A stretch of 64,000 bases of DNA from Bacillota bacterium (GTDB taxonomy: Bacteria; Bacillota_E; JAJZYS01; JAJYTV01): NCBI GenBank assembly GCA_021845645.1, contig JAJZVM010000005.1:1-64000 (forward strand). The letters are read 5' to 3'. Within the stretch, counting starts at the first letter, position 1, and the number at the start of each line of letters is the position of its first letter. The notes beneath the pieces were generated by a model. It saw only the letters and a program-made list of their open reading frames with translations. It did no database searches and was not told the DNA's origin. Made by a program: the position numbers and the translations under genes. This document shows positions 1 through 7,695 of this stretch, in pieces.

Positions 1-241
1 CCTCGACATCGGCCATCAGCTGCCAGAAGGCGTACTGCTGGCCTTCGTCGCCGGAGCGGCCAAGGGCGGAGAGCAGGGCCTCCTCGCGCACGATGCGCTC
101 GAGGCTCTCCCGGACCTTCTGCGGCTCCTCTAGCTGTGCCCAGCCAAAGGCCACCTGCAACGCGTTGGCGGTGCGATGGCGCGCCGCCCGCACAGCCCGC
201 AGCAACAGGTGCCGATGCTCGGAAGGCCCTTCATAAGCCAA
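1..241 (-). CDS. Spo0B-like phosphotransferase/sensor fragment, 3' end outside window
   Basis: About 80 codons are visible and the gene runs off the left edge. The helical segment ARHRTANALQVAFGWAQL resembles the Spo0B H-box region (histidine followed by a helix with an N..LQ pattern), which places the candidate phospho-acceptor at about His22. It lies just downstream of rpmA, where Bacillus has spo0B followed by obg, so position and sequence agree. In Spo0B the helical hairpin dimerises and passes phosphate from Spo0F to Spo0A. No ATG is available. TTG at 241 is chosen because an in-frame TGA lies 15 bases upstream. The C-terminal ATPase-like part is not visible, so a Spo0B-type sensor kinase is equally possible. 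Confidence 0.55.
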   Translation of the reverse strand, partial: MAYEGPSEHRHLLLRAVRAARHRTANALQVAFGWAQLEEPQKVRESLERIVREEALLSALGRSGDEGQQYAFWQLMADVE

Positions 242-302
242 GGCGGTCAGCGCCCTTCAAGGCGGGCGCCGACCGCCGCTCAAATTGCCGCATGACCCGC
301 TC

Positions 303-569
303 TTAGAGCGGCTGCACCGAAACCTCGGAACGGTCGCCACGCGTGCCGAAGGCAACGACGCCGTCCGTCAGGGCGTAAAGCGTATGGTCACGGCCGACGC
401 CCACGTTCTCGCCTGGACGCACGCGCGTACCGCGCTGGCGGACGATGATCGTTCCGGCGCGAACGCTCTGCCCGCCGAACGCCTTGACGCCGAGACGCTT
501 GGGCTGCGAGTCGCGCCCGTTGCGGGACGATCCGCCACCCTTCTTGTGCGCGAAGAGTTGCAGGTTCAT
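303..569 (-). CDS. rpmA: 50S ribosomal protein L27 with cleavable N-terminal extension
   Basis: This 88-residue protein is L27 of the large ribosomal subunit, which lies near the peptidyl-transferase centre and tRNA acceptor ends. It begins [15 protein letters not shown]. The first nine residues form the Firmicute-type extension (consensus ending in LQLFA before the AHKKG body) that Prp removes before the protein can function. The body contains the glycine-rich [13 protein letters not shown] segment and the [14 protein letters not shown] region typical of the family. Its ATG overlaps the stop of prp by four bases, so L27 and its processing protease are translationally coupled. The order rplU-prp-rpmA is standard for Firmicutes. 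Confidence 0.97.
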   Translation of the reverse strand: MNLQLFAHKKGGGSSRNGRDSQPKRLGVKAFGGQSVRAGTIIVRQRGTRVRPGENVGVGRDHTLYALTDGVVAFGTRGDRSEVSVQPL

Positions 570-886
570 GGTCTCTCATCCTCCTTGACGACGAGGGCGA
601 TCGCCCCCGGATAGCTCGCCGCGATATCTTGAAGGCCCAGGACGCACGTCTCGAGAATGATCTGCCCGGCCTGGCCGCTCTCTCCGCGCCAGAGGAGATC
701 GCCGTCCCGCACCCTGGCGGGGTCCGCCGTCCCGTCCAGCCTAGCGAGGCCCAGCGCGGCCGTCTGCACCACCGCCGATACGGCCGCGCAGACAAGATCC
801 TCGCCGTAAGGCGCCGTGCCGGCGTGACCGTGCACGTGCAGGCGAACGATGCGCCCGCCGCGTCGCCCGACTTCGGCCCGGATCAC
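566..886 (-). CDS. prp: Ribosomal-processing cysteine protease Prp
   Basis: This is a 106-residue protein of the YsxB/Prp family. It carries the catalytic histidine in GHAG (about residue 20) and the nucleophilic cysteine in [11 protein letters not shown] (about residue 33). In Staphylococcus aureus Prp cuts the N-terminal extension from L27, and the neighbouring rpmA product has exactly that extension. The gene sits between rplU and rpmA with four-base overlaps at both ends, so the three are translated as one unit. Length and motif spacing are normal for the family. Confidence 0.95.
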   Translation of the reverse strand: MIRAEVGRRGGRIVRLHVHGHAGTAPYGEDLVCAAVSAVVQTAALGLARLDGTADPARVRDGDLLWRGESGQAGQIILETCVLGLQDIAASYPGAIALVVKEDERP

Positions 887-1194
887 CCCTCGATCGCTGC
901 GACCCGCACTTCGGCGTACGGCTGACGATGGCCGTAGCGACGGCGGTAGTTGACCTTGGGCTTGTACTTGAAGACAAGAATCTTGCGGGCCTTGCCGTGG
1001 CCGGCCACCTTGGCCCGGACCTTCGCGCCGTCCACAAACGGGTTCCCGACCGCCACCGTGCCGTCGTCGCGCACCAGCAGGAGCACCTGCTCGAACAGGA
1101 TCTCCTCGCCTGGCTCACCGATCTTCTCGACGCGCAACACGTCGCCCGGCGCCATGCGGTACTGCTTGCCGCCGGTCTCCACAACTGCGTACAT
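883..1194 (-). CDS. rplU: 50S ribosomal protein L21
   Basis: This is a 103-residue L21, the usual length, beginning [14 protein letters not shown]. It binds 23S rRNA in the large subunit. The conserved C-terminal signature [19 protein letters not shown] is present. The start at 1194 is preferred over an in-frame ATG 16 codons upstream because it matches the universal L21 N-terminus and follows a GGGAGG Shine-Dalgarno sequence at 6 bases spacing. It is the first gene of the rplU-prp-rpmA operon, served by the promoter at 1276-1304, leaving a leader of roughly 75 bases where autoregulatory L21 leaders occur in some Firmicutes. Confidence 0.97.
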   Translation of the reverse strand: MYAVVETGGKQYRMAPGDVLRVEKIGEPGEEILFEQVLLLVRDDGTVAVGNPFVDGAKVRAKVAGHGKARKILVFKYKPKVNYRRRYGHRQPYAEVRVAAIEG

Positions 1195-1275
1195 GCTCTG
1201 CCTCCCGACGCGCCGCTGCCGGTGCGCTTGCGCGACTTTCAAAAAACCGGCTGCGTGCGGTATGCAAACATGAGT

Positions 1276-1304
1276 ATTCTACGGGCAATCGCCGAAAGCG
1301 TCAA
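1276..1304 (-). promoter_or_regulatory. Housekeeping promoter of rplU-prp-rpmA
   Basis: On the minus strand TTGACG (1304-1299) and TAGAAT (1281-1276) are separated by exactly 17 bases, a near-consensus SigA promoter. The -35 hexamer overlaps the stop codon of rng, so the ribosomal operon is initiated inside the end of the upstream gene. Confidence 0.75.
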
Positions 1305-3052
1305 CGCGGTTGCGCGACACCGTCCTTGGCCGCCGTGGTGCGCCGCGCTTGGCGCTGGCCCACGAGCTTGGCGCGCGCGAAGGTGCGGAACGCCCCCGTC
1401 ACATGCACCTTGACCTTCTCGCCGACCAGGCTGCCGCCGCCCTGCACGTCGATGACATAGCCTTCGACGCGGGCGATGCCGTCCTCCGGATTGCTCTGGT
1501 GGGGCTCCTCGATACGGATCTCGATTTCCTGGCCCGGCTGGACCGGTCGGGCCAACCGCTCGATCTCCTCGCGGCTGCCGACCGCCTTGACGCGCATCGT
1601 CTCGATGCGCAGGTCCTCCGCGCCGCGCACGTGGACGGTGCGGCCGATCTCCTTCTCGAAGTCCCTCAGGTGCGCGCCGCCGGTGCCGATCAGCAGGGCC
1701 GCGACGGCCGGGTTGACCTCGACGAGCACAGCCTCCTGGTTCTCGCGGCGCAGGAGCGTGCGCACCTCGCGTCGCACCTTCTGCGCCATCGTCTCCTCCG
1801 ACAGCACGCGACCGCGGCCCTCGCAGTCCGGGCAGGTGCGCAGCAGCATGCCCTCGAGGCCGTGGCCGACCTTCTTGCGCGTCATCTCGACGAGGCCGAG
1901 CTGCGTCAGCCCGAGCACGTGCACCTTCGTGCGGTCGCGCCGGACCATCTCCTCCAGCGTCGACAGCACCTTTTGCCTGTCCTCGTGGCGGTCCATGTCG
2001 ATGAAGTCGACGACGATGATGCCGGCGAGATCGCGCAGGCGGATCTGCCGGGCGATCTCCTCCGCCGCCTCGAGATTCGTGCGCACCACCGTCTCCTGGA
2101 GGTTGCGGTTGCCGACGAACTTTCCCGTGTTGACGTCGATGACCGTGAGCGCCTCGGTCTGGTCGATCACCAGGTAGCCGCCGCAGTGCAGCCAGACCTT
2201 GCGCCGGATGGCGTTCTCGATCTCCGGCTCGAGGTTGAACGCGTCGAACAGGCTGGCTTGGCCCGCGGACCAGAGCCGGATGTGCCGCCTCAACTCGGGC
2301 GACATCGTGTCGGCGAGCTCGACAACGCGGTCGTACTCCTCCTTGTTGTCGATCCAGACGTGCTGCACCTCATCGGTCAGCATGTCGCGCACGATGCGGA
2401 ACGTGAGGCCGAGATCCTTGTGCAGCAGGGCTGGCGCCGTCATCACCTGGGCCCGGCGCTGGATGCGCTGCCAGAGCCTTGCGAGGAAGTCCATGTCCTG
2501 CTGCAGTTCGGGCTCCGGCCTGCCCTCGGCCACCGTGCGCACGATCACGCCGGCGCCTTCCGGCTTGGCTGCCTCGGCCCAGGCCTTGAGCCGGGCCCGC
2601 TCCTTGTCGTCCGAGATGCGGCGCGAGACGCCAATGAAGTCGTTTGTGGGCGTCAGCACGACGTAGCGTCCAGGCAGGCTGATGTTGCCCGTGACCCGGG
2701 CGCCCTTCGTGCCGATCGCCTCCTTGACGACCTGCACCATGATCTCCTGCTTGGGCCGCACCACGTCGTCGATGTTGACGAACCGCTTGGCCTTCTGCTC
2801 CTCGACGCCGTCCTCCTCGTCGTAGAGGGCACCGGCGTCCCCCACATGCAGGAACGCGTTCTTCTCGAGGCCGATCGCGACGAAAGCGGCCTCCATGCCC
2901 GGCAGGACGTTTTCGACGCGGCCCTTGTAGATGTTCCCTACCGCACGCTGCTGGATCGGACGCTCCACCATGAGTTCGACGAGCTCTCCGTCCTCGAGGA
3001 TCGCCGCACGCGTCTCGAGGGGCTCGACGTTCACCAATATTTCGCGGCGCAC
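1301..3052 (-). CDS. rng: Ribonuclease E/G family endoribonuclease
   Basis: This 583-residue RNase G/E-type enzyme cleaves single-stranded RNA in rRNA maturation and mRNA decay. Domains in order are an S1 RNA-binding region (about residues 37-120), an RNase H-like/5'-sensor region, and a catalytic region with the Mg-binding aspartates in VIDVNTGKF (D306) and IIVVDFIDMD (D349). These are followed by the zinc-link CPDCEGRG (C407, C410) and a C-terminal TRAM-like beta domain from about residue 500. The long RNase E scaffold tail is absent, as is usual for RNase G. Lying upstream of rplU is common in Clostridia-type genomes. The start at 3052 gives the canonical N-terminus MRREILVNVEP. Confidence 0.95.
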   Translation of the reverse strand: MRREILVNVEPLETRAAILEDGELVELMVERPIQQRAVGNIYKGRVENVLPGMEAAFVAIGLEKNAFLHVGDAGALYDEEDGVEEQKAKRFVNIDDVVRPKQEIMVQVVKEAIGTKGARVTGNISLPGRYVVLTPTNDFIGVSRRISDDKERARLKAWAEAAKPEGAGVIVRTVAEGRPEPELQQDMDFLARLWQRIQRRAQVMTAPALLHKDLGLTFRIVRDMLTDEVQHVWIDNKEEYDRVVELADTMSPELRRHIRLWSAGQASLFDAFNLEPEIENAIRRKVWLHCGGYLVIDQTEALTVIDVNTGKFVGNRNLQETVVRTNLEAAEEIARQIRLRDLAGIIVVDFIDMDRHEDRQKVLSTLEEMVRRDRTKVHVLGLTQLGLVEMTRKKVGHGLEGMLLRTCPDCEGRGRVLSEETMAQKVRREVRTLLRRENQEAVLVEVNPAVAALLIGTGGAHLRDFEKEIGRTVHVRGAEDLRIETMRVKAVGSREEIERLARPVQPGQEIEIRIEEPHQSNPEDGIARVEGYVIDVQGGGSLVGEKVKVHVTGAFRTFARAKLVGQRQARRTTAAKDGVAQPR

Positions 3053-3115
3053 CGCTTGTCTTCACTCCCAAAACTTCGCCGGGCCAAATCTGCCGCGGCC
3101 GTAAAACTGTTTGAC

Positions 3116-3304
3116 TCAAGTATAGGAAGGGTCGCTCGGCTTGACAAGCGGGGCGACCCCGCTGCCGCCGCAGAAGGCACAGATCCCCAGGCCGCCGCAC
3201 TCGCCGCAGGGCGCTGCGTCGCGCCAAGCGAACTCCTCGACGCCGCGGCCCTGGCAATGCGGGCAGACGCCCATGCCCGAGCAGGCTTCGCACGGCGTGG
3301 CCAT
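3116..3304 (-). CDS. Small DnaJ-like zinc-finger protein
   Basis: This 62-residue protein is built from four CxxC knuckles with the glycine spacing of the DnaJ cysteine-rich domain (CxxCxGxG): Cys5/Cys8, Cys14/Cys17, Cys33/Cys36 and Cys42/Cys45. It probably folds around two zinc ions. There is no J-domain or membrane segment. It starts 15 bases after the stop of the spoIVFB-like gene, has a GAGGTGAT ribosome-binding site, and is transcribed in the same direction, so it is likely in that operon. Its function is unknown; a zinc-binding chaperone accessory or a regulatory ribbon are possibilities by analogy only. Confidence 0.7.
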   Translation of the reverse strand: MATPCEACSGMGVCPHCQGRGVEEFAWRDAAPCGECGGLGICAFCGGSGVAPLVKPSDPSYT

Positions 3305-3319
3305 CGGATCACCTCGGCA

Positions 3320-4213
3320 TCATGGTGACCCGCCAGGCGGCAGTCTATGCCGCCCCTCGCGGCGCAGGATCTCTCCGACGGTGCGGTGCAGGTCGCCCTC
3401 CTGCGCAGCATCGTACAGCGCCTGGTCGTCCAAAGCGCCGACAACGCGTCCGCCCTCGTAGACGTAGACGCGATGCGCGCGGCCGCCGAACAGGCGCCGC
3501 AGCACATGGCGCAGTTCGCTGCCCGACGCGGCGGCAAACGCCTGCAGCGGCAGCACCTCGCCTCGCGAGAGGGCGGCAAGCGCCCGCAGCCAAAGGGCCC
3601 AGCGGCTGAGCGGCATGCGCCGCGCGACGCCGCGCTGAGCCCAGAGGATCACACACGCAAGCATGACCGCCTGCCAGCCAGGGTACCCCGCGAGCTGCGC
3701 GACGATGCCGATCACCGCCACGACCGCGGCGATCAGCCTGCCGAGAGCGATCGCCTCGCGACCGGCCGGCGTCCAGCCGACGATCCGCGAGCGCACGGCG
3801 CGCACGATGTGGCCGCCGTCGAGCGGAAAAGCGGGCAGAAGGTTGACCGCGAGCATGGCGAGGTTGACGTCGAAGAGCAACTGCGCGCGCGAGGGTAGCG
3901 CCAGGTGGTAGCGCAGCAGACCCGCCGCGACGCCGAGCGCCACGAGGTTCGCGAGCGGCCCCGCGACCGCCACCAGGACCTCGCTCAGGGGGCCCGCCAT
4001 CTCGAGGTCCGGGATGTCGGCCTCGCCGCCGAAGGGATAGAGTTCGACGCGCGCGACGTGCAGGCCGAGCGTGCGCGCCGCCGCCATGTGGCTCGACTCG
4101 TGCAGCAGGAGCGTGCCCAGGTAGATCACGACGATGGTCCCCTGGCCCAGCAGCACGCCCAGGGCCAGGAGCGCCAGAAGAAGCGGGTGTGGCCGCGGCA
4201 GGGCAGGTCTCAT
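3320..4213 (-). CDS. spoIVFB: M50 site-2-type membrane metalloprotease, SpoIVFB-like
   Basis: This is a 297-residue polytopic membrane protease. The zinc site HESSH is at about residues 38-42 inside the first membrane region, and the third ligand is in AFPLDGG (Asp132). A degenerate CBS-like module (GSELRHVLRRLFGG onward) occupies the last 70 residues, as in SpoIVFB, which cleaves pro-SigmaK in the mother cell during sporulation. The start at 4213 is set by an ATGA overlap with the upstream SpoIVFA-like gene and removes a proline/arginine-rich false extension. The partner gene and the Bacillus-like position beside rplU support the sporulation assignment over a generic Rip1-type protease. Confidence 0.85.
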   Translation of the reverse strand: MRPALPRPHPLLLALLALGVLLGQGTIVVIYLGTLLLHESSHMAAARTLGLHVARVELYPFGGEADIPDLEMAGPLSEVLVAVAGPLANLVALGVAAGLLRYHLALPSRAQLLFDVNLAMLAVNLLPAFPLDGGHIVRAVRSRIVGWTPAGREAIALGRLIAAVVAVIGIVAQLAGYPGWQAVMLACVILWAQRGVARRMPLSRWALWLRALAALSRGEVLPLQAFAAASGSELRHVLRRLFGGRAHRVYVYEGGRVVGALDDQALYDAAQEGDLHRTVGEILRREGRHRLPPGGSP

Positions 4214-4764
4214 GGACTCCCCAGCAGCCCAGGCAGGGGCAGCTGGCGCCGGCCGTGCGTCGCCTGGAGCGTCAGGTGGGGCGCCTCGCCCGGCGCGAAG
4301 TGGCTGACGGCGCCGATCACCTGGCCGAGGCGCACCGCCTCGCCGCGGTGCACGTCGCAAGGCGCGAGGTGTGCGTAGCGCAGCACAACCCCTGCGTTTT
4401 CGGTCGTCACCACGACGCCAGGGGCGTCCGGGCTGACCGCGATCACCGTACCAGCCGCCGCCGCGCGCACGATCGCGCCGCCCGGTGCGAGGACCTCGAT
4501 GCCACCGCCCGGGTGGTTCACGACGGTGCCGACGAGCGGCCAGCCGTAGCGCGGCGCCCGCACCGCGCGCGAGCGTCTCGGTCCGCTTGCGGCGGGCGTT
4601 TGCCCCAAAGCCGCCGGCAGCTTGGTCTGCTGGCGGATATAGGTCCCGGCGACCTGCCGCACGGAACCGGCCAGGGCGCCGCCGCCCCGCTGGCCCCAGA
4701 TCAGGAGCGCGGCGACGGCGGCGGCGGCCACGATTTGCAGCCAGAGCTTGCCCAAGGCTTCCAC
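4210..4764 (-). CDS. spoIVFA: M23-family membrane protein, SpoIVFA-like
   Basis: This 184-residue protein has one N-terminal membrane anchor (about residues 10-24) and a C-terminal LytM/M23 domain from about residue 70. The peptidase motifs are only partly kept: a histidine occurs in NHPGGGIEV and in YAHLAP, but the terminal HxH is PHLTLQ, so catalysis is doubtful. This matches SpoIVFA, a non-enzymatic regulator that holds SpoIVFB inactive until it is cleaved. Four-base overlap with the spoIVFB-like gene points to stoichiometric production. A true M23 endopeptidase remains a weaker alternative. Confidence 0.78.
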   Translation of the reverse strand: MEALGKLWLQIVAAAAVAALLIWGQRGGGALAGSVRQVAGTYIRQQTKLPAALGQTPAASGPRRSRAVRAPRYGWPLVGTVVNHPGGGIEVLAPGGAIVRAAAAGTVIAVSPDAPGVVVTTENAGVVLRYAHLAPCDVHRGEAVRLGQVIGAVSHFAPGEAPHLTLQATHGRRQLPLPGLLGSP

Positions 4765-4801
4765 CTCGGCAGAGCCTATGCGGCGGCCTGTCCCCGGATG
4801 C

Positions 4802-5926
4802 CTAGGAGCGGAACGTGAGCTGGCCCGGGTGCAGGCGCAGGCTCAGGAGCATGCCAAGACCGATGAAGTCCGCGAGCACCGACGAGCCGCCGTAGCTGAA
4901 GAATGGCAGCGGCACGCCGACCACCGGCAGCACGGCCATCGCCATGCCGGCGTTCATCAGCACCTGTGTCGCGATCATCGCCAGCACGCCAGCGCCGAGC
5001 AGGATGCCGAACTGGTCATGCACGTCGCTCACCACGTTGAGTCCCCGCCAGACGAAGACGAGGTAGAGCACCAGCAGTACGCCGGCGCCCACGAAGCCGA
5101 AGTCCAGGCCGACGACGGCGAAGATGAAGTCGGTCGAGCTCTCGGGCAGAAAGCTGAGGATGGCCTGGTTCGAATGCAGGCCGAGTCCGTAGAGGCCTCC
5201 GGAGCCGAGCGAGATCAGCGACTGGATGATGTTGTAGCCGGAGCCGTTGGGATCGGCGTTGGGGTCGAGGAAGATCAGCAGGCGGCTGAGCTGGTAGGAG
5301 TGGATGAGCGGCAACGGCACATGGAAGCGCAGGTGCACGTAGATCCAGAGCACCATCAGGCCCATGCCGCCGCCGAACAGGAGCAGCAGGTGCCAGACGC
5401 GTGCCCCCGCCATGAACAGCATCACAATCAGGATCGCGACGAAGATCAGCGCCGTGCCGAGGTCCGGCTGCTTGAAGACGAGCGCCGCCGGCACAGCCGT
5501 GAACAGGATCGGCGAGACGAGGTCGCGCCAGCGGTTCATGCTCTTCTTCGCGGCGAGCAGGTCGGCGAGCCCGACGACCAGGAAAACCTTCGCGAACTCG
5601 GAAGGCTGCAACTGAAACGGTCCGATCTTGATCCAGCGCACGGCACCCAAGGCGCTCGACCCGTGCACGAGCACGAGCGCGAGCAGCAGGAGGGCGATCG
5701 CGTATGCCCAGCTGGCGTACGGCCGCAGGTTGCGATAATCCACCGAGGCGACCGCGACCATCGCGATAACGCCGAAGACGAGCCAGATCAACTGGTGCTC
5801 GGGGTAGTAAGCGGGCGAGACGCCCGGCAGCGACCGCGTCGCCGACGCGATCGTCAATAGCGATCCCAGGCTGATCAGGGCCACGACGAGAAGTAGGCCG
5901 AAGTCGATGCGCAGCAGCCTCTGCAC
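4802..5926 (-). CDS. rodA: SEDS peptidoglycan glycosyltransferase RodA/FtsW type
   Basis: This is a roughly 374-residue SEDS protein with about ten membrane helices. Hallmarks are RWIKIGPFQLQPSEFAK, FKQPDLGTALIF, a large extracellular loop, and PVVGVPLPFFSYGGSS near the C-terminus. RodA polymerises lipid II in the elongasome with PBP2, whose gene (mrdA) lies in the same cluster, making RodA more likely than FtsW. No ATG fits. Two tandem GTG codons (5929, 5926) follow a GGGTGA ribosome-binding site, and 5926 is used. The reading frame is open further upstream but without membrane-protein character. Confidence 0.88.
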   Translation of the reverse strand: MQRLLRIDFGLLLVVALISLGSLLTIASATRSLPGVSPAYYPEHQLIWLVFGVIAMVAVASVDYRNLRPYASWAYAIALLLLALVLVHGSSALGAVRWIKIGPFQLQPSEFAKVFLVVGLADLLAAKKSMNRWRDLVSPILFTAVPAALVFKQPDLGTALIFVAILIVMLFMAGARVWHLLLLFGGGMGLMVLWIYVHLRFHVPLPLIHSYQLSRLLIFLDPNADPNGSGYNIIQSLISLGSGGLYGLGLHSNQAILSFLPESSTDFIFAVVGLDFGFVGAGVLLVLYLVFVWRGLNVVSDVHDQFGILLGAGVLAMIATQVLMNAGMAMAVLPVVGVPLPFFSYGGSSVLADFIGLGMLLSLRLHPGQLTFRS

Positions 5927-6110
5927 CACGTCACCCGGCCGATAAGGGCCGACCCGGGACGGCCAAGCCGCCCTTGCCGGTGATCCCGACCAAGCCTTCC
6001 CTCCCCTCGCAGCGAACCCGGCCTGCGGGCCAAGGCGGCCTCGCCCCAGGCCAGGGCATTTGCACAATCAGCCTGCCAAGGGCCAGGTGGCACCCGCTCA
6101 TTCTAGCATT

Positions 6111-6138
6111 GCGGCGCCTGCAATAGCGCAGGCGCCGC
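6111..6138. terminator. Palindromic terminator after minE
   Basis: Perfect 11-base arms GCGGCGCCTGC / GCAGGCGCCGC surround a 6-base loop, starting 5 bases beyond the minE stop on the minus strand. There is no clear U-tract, so it may instead be an mRNA-stabilising hairpin separating min genes from rodA. Confidence 0.5.
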
Positions 6139-6142
6139 AGTG

Positions 6143-6406
6143 TCAATTGTTGCCCGACCTGCCCCTGCGGCGCAACTGCTTCACAGGGATGTTGGCGACA
6201 AGGGCCACATGATCCTCGACCGATTGCAGGTGGAAGTCGACGCCTTGTCCCCCGACCTCGACATATTCGCTCACGATGCGCATGACGTCCTCGCGCAGGT
6301 GTTCCATGAATTCCGGTGACGTGTCCGCCCGGTCATGCGCTAGGACGTTGCGCAGCCGGTTCTTCGCGACGTCGCGACTCTGGTTGCGCCCGAAGAGATT
6401 TAGCAT
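6143..6406 (-). CDS. minE: Cell division topological specificity factor MinE
   Basis: This is an 87-residue MinE. It has the amphipathic N-terminus MLNLFG, the anti-MinCD helix region (RDVAKNRLRNVLAHDR), and the C-terminal dimerisation domain ending VALVANIPVKQLRRR. MinE stimulates MinD ATPase and drives MinCD oscillation that places the division septum. The ATG at 6406 lies 10 bases after the minD stop. MinE is absent from Bacillus itself but frequent in Clostridia-type Bacillota, so its presence is phylogenetically informative. Confidence 0.92.
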   Translation of the reverse strand: MLNLFGRNQSRDVAKNRLRNVLAHDRADTSPEFMEHLREDVMRIVSEYVEVGGQGVDFHLQSVEDHVALVANIPVKQLRRRGRSGNN

Positions 6407-6416
6407 GTCCGCACCC

Positions 6417-7211
6417 CTAAGCCTGTCCGAACATGCGGCGCAGCCGGCCGAAGAGACCGGCCGGCTCGCCGAACTCGGCGAACGGCACCTCTTCACCGCG
6501 GATGCGGCGTGCGACGGCCCTGTATGCCTCGCCGGCGCGCGACCCCTGGGAGAGCGCCGCGGGCTCGCCGCGGTTGGTCGTCACGACGATCTGCTCGTCC
6601 TCGGGTACCACACCGATCAGGTCGATCGCCAGGATGTCCACGATGTCGTCGACGCTCATCATGTCGCCCTTGCGCACCATGCCAGGCCTCAGCCTGTTCA
6701 CGATGAGGCGTGCCGGCGGGATCTCCGCCGCTTCGAGCAGCCCGATGATGCGGTCGGCGTCACGCACCGATGCCACCTCGGGCGTCGCGACGATCAGGGC
6801 GTGGTCGGCGCCTGCGATGGCGTTCTTGAAGCCCTGCTCGATGCCTGCGGGACTGTCGACCAGGACGTAGTCGAACTCGGCGCGCAACTCCTCGGTCACG
6901 CCGCGCATCTGCTCCGGCGTCACCGACGTCTTGTCCTTGGTCTGGGCAGCCGGCAGCAGACTCAGACCCTCGAGGCGCTTGTCGCGTATGAGGGCCTGCC
7001 GCAACCGGCAGAATCCCTCGACGACATCCACCAGGTCGTAGACGATGCGGTTCTCCAGGCCCAGCACGACATCGAGGTTTCTCAGTCCGATATCGGCGTC
7101 CACGAGGCATGTCTTGAGTCCCAGCTGGGCCAGGGCGACGCCAAGATTGGCCGTGGTCGTCGTCTTGCCGACCCCGCCCTTTCCGGAAGTGATGACGATA
7201 ACCTCACCCAC
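6417..7211 (-). CDS. minD: Septum site-determining ATPase MinD
   Basis: This 264-residue ParA/MinD-family ATPase has the deviant Walker A motif SGKGGVGKTT near the N-terminus, VDADIGLRNLD, and the LVDSPAGIEQGF switch. It ends in a basic amphipathic helix (GLFGRLRRMFG) that targets the membrane. It recruits MinC and is displaced by MinE. The start is the GTG at 7211, which gives the family N-terminus (M)GEVIVITSGKG, has a GGAGG ribosome-binding site 7 bases away, and overlaps minC by 8 bases. The longer open frame upstream is antisense-like minC sequence in another frame. Confidence 0.95.
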   Translation of the reverse strand: MGEVIVITSGKGGVGKTTTTANLGVALAQLGLKTCLVDADIGLRNLDVVLGLENRIVYDLVDVVEGFCRLRQALIRDKRLEGLSLLPAAQTKDKTSVTPEQMRGVTEELRAEFDYVLVDSPAGIEQGFKNAIAGADHALIVATPEVASVRDADRIIGLLEAAEIPPARLIVNRLRPGMVRKGDMMSVDDIVDILAIDLIGVVPEDEQIVVTTNRGEPAALSQGSRAGEAYRAVARRIRGEEVPFAEFGEPAGLFGRLRRMFGQA

Positions 7212-7614
7212 GAGCCATCCTCCCATCTTCCGGTCTCGCGGCGCGTTCGATGACGACTTGTCCGTGTTCCACCCGTGCGATCTCCGGCGCGTCGGGCACA
7301 TCCTCGTAGGCGTCCGGCGGTCTCGCGATGACATGCCCGATGCGCAGCTGCAGCGGCTGCAGGCGCCACGCGCAGACCATCGCCCCGTCGCCGCCGTCCG
7401 CGCCGGCGTGCACCACGCCGCGCAACTGACCAAACACGAGGACGTCTCCCGCCGCGCGGATCTCGGCGCCGGCGTGCACGTCCCCGAGAACGACGACGTC
7501 ACCGTCGTGCGCGATCCTCTGTCCGGCGCGCAAAGTGCGCCGGACATAGAGCGCGGCCTCCCGCCGGGAGCCGTCACGCCCCACATCTTCTGACGCGTGC
7601 GTTACTTGGCTCAC
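7204..7614 (-). CDS. minC: MinC, C-terminal domain only
   Basis: The predicted protein is about 136 residues. From the segment LYVRRTLRAGQ to the end it is a MinC C-terminal beta-helix domain (motifs GDVVVLGDVHAGAEI, AGDVLVFGQLRGVVHAGA), which dimerises and binds MinD. The N-terminal FtsZ-inhibiting domain of about 100 residues is missing, and no frame upstream supplies it before mrdA ends at 7696. The start is uncertain: GTG 7614 follows AGGGGACC, and an alternative in-frame ATG lies at 7677. Division inhibition would then depend on the C-domain alone, which in E. coli does contact FtsZ. Confidence 0.82.
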   Translation of the reverse strand: MSQVTHASEDVGRDGSRREAALYVRRTLRAGQRIAHDGDVVVLGDVHAGAEIRAAGDVLVFGQLRGVVHAGADGGDGAMVCAWRLQPLQLRIGHVIARPPDAYEDVPDAPEIARVEHGQVVIERAARPEDGRMARG

Positions 7615-7695
7615 CTCCGGTCCCCTGCCGTTTCGGGGGCTCCGGGTGCATTTCCTGCCATGCTCGCCGGAAATCACCCGACGGCGTTTGACAAG

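Noticed and set aside
1310..3328. A 672-codon plus-strand open frame opposite rng
   Set aside because: It is the complement of a strongly supported RNase G gene. Its composition (His/Asp/Leu/Arg-rich, no domains) is a typical high-GC antisense artefact.
6100..6146. TTGACA and TAGAAT flanking the hairpin after minE as one promoter
   Set aside because: The spacing is about 35 bases, far outside the normal range.
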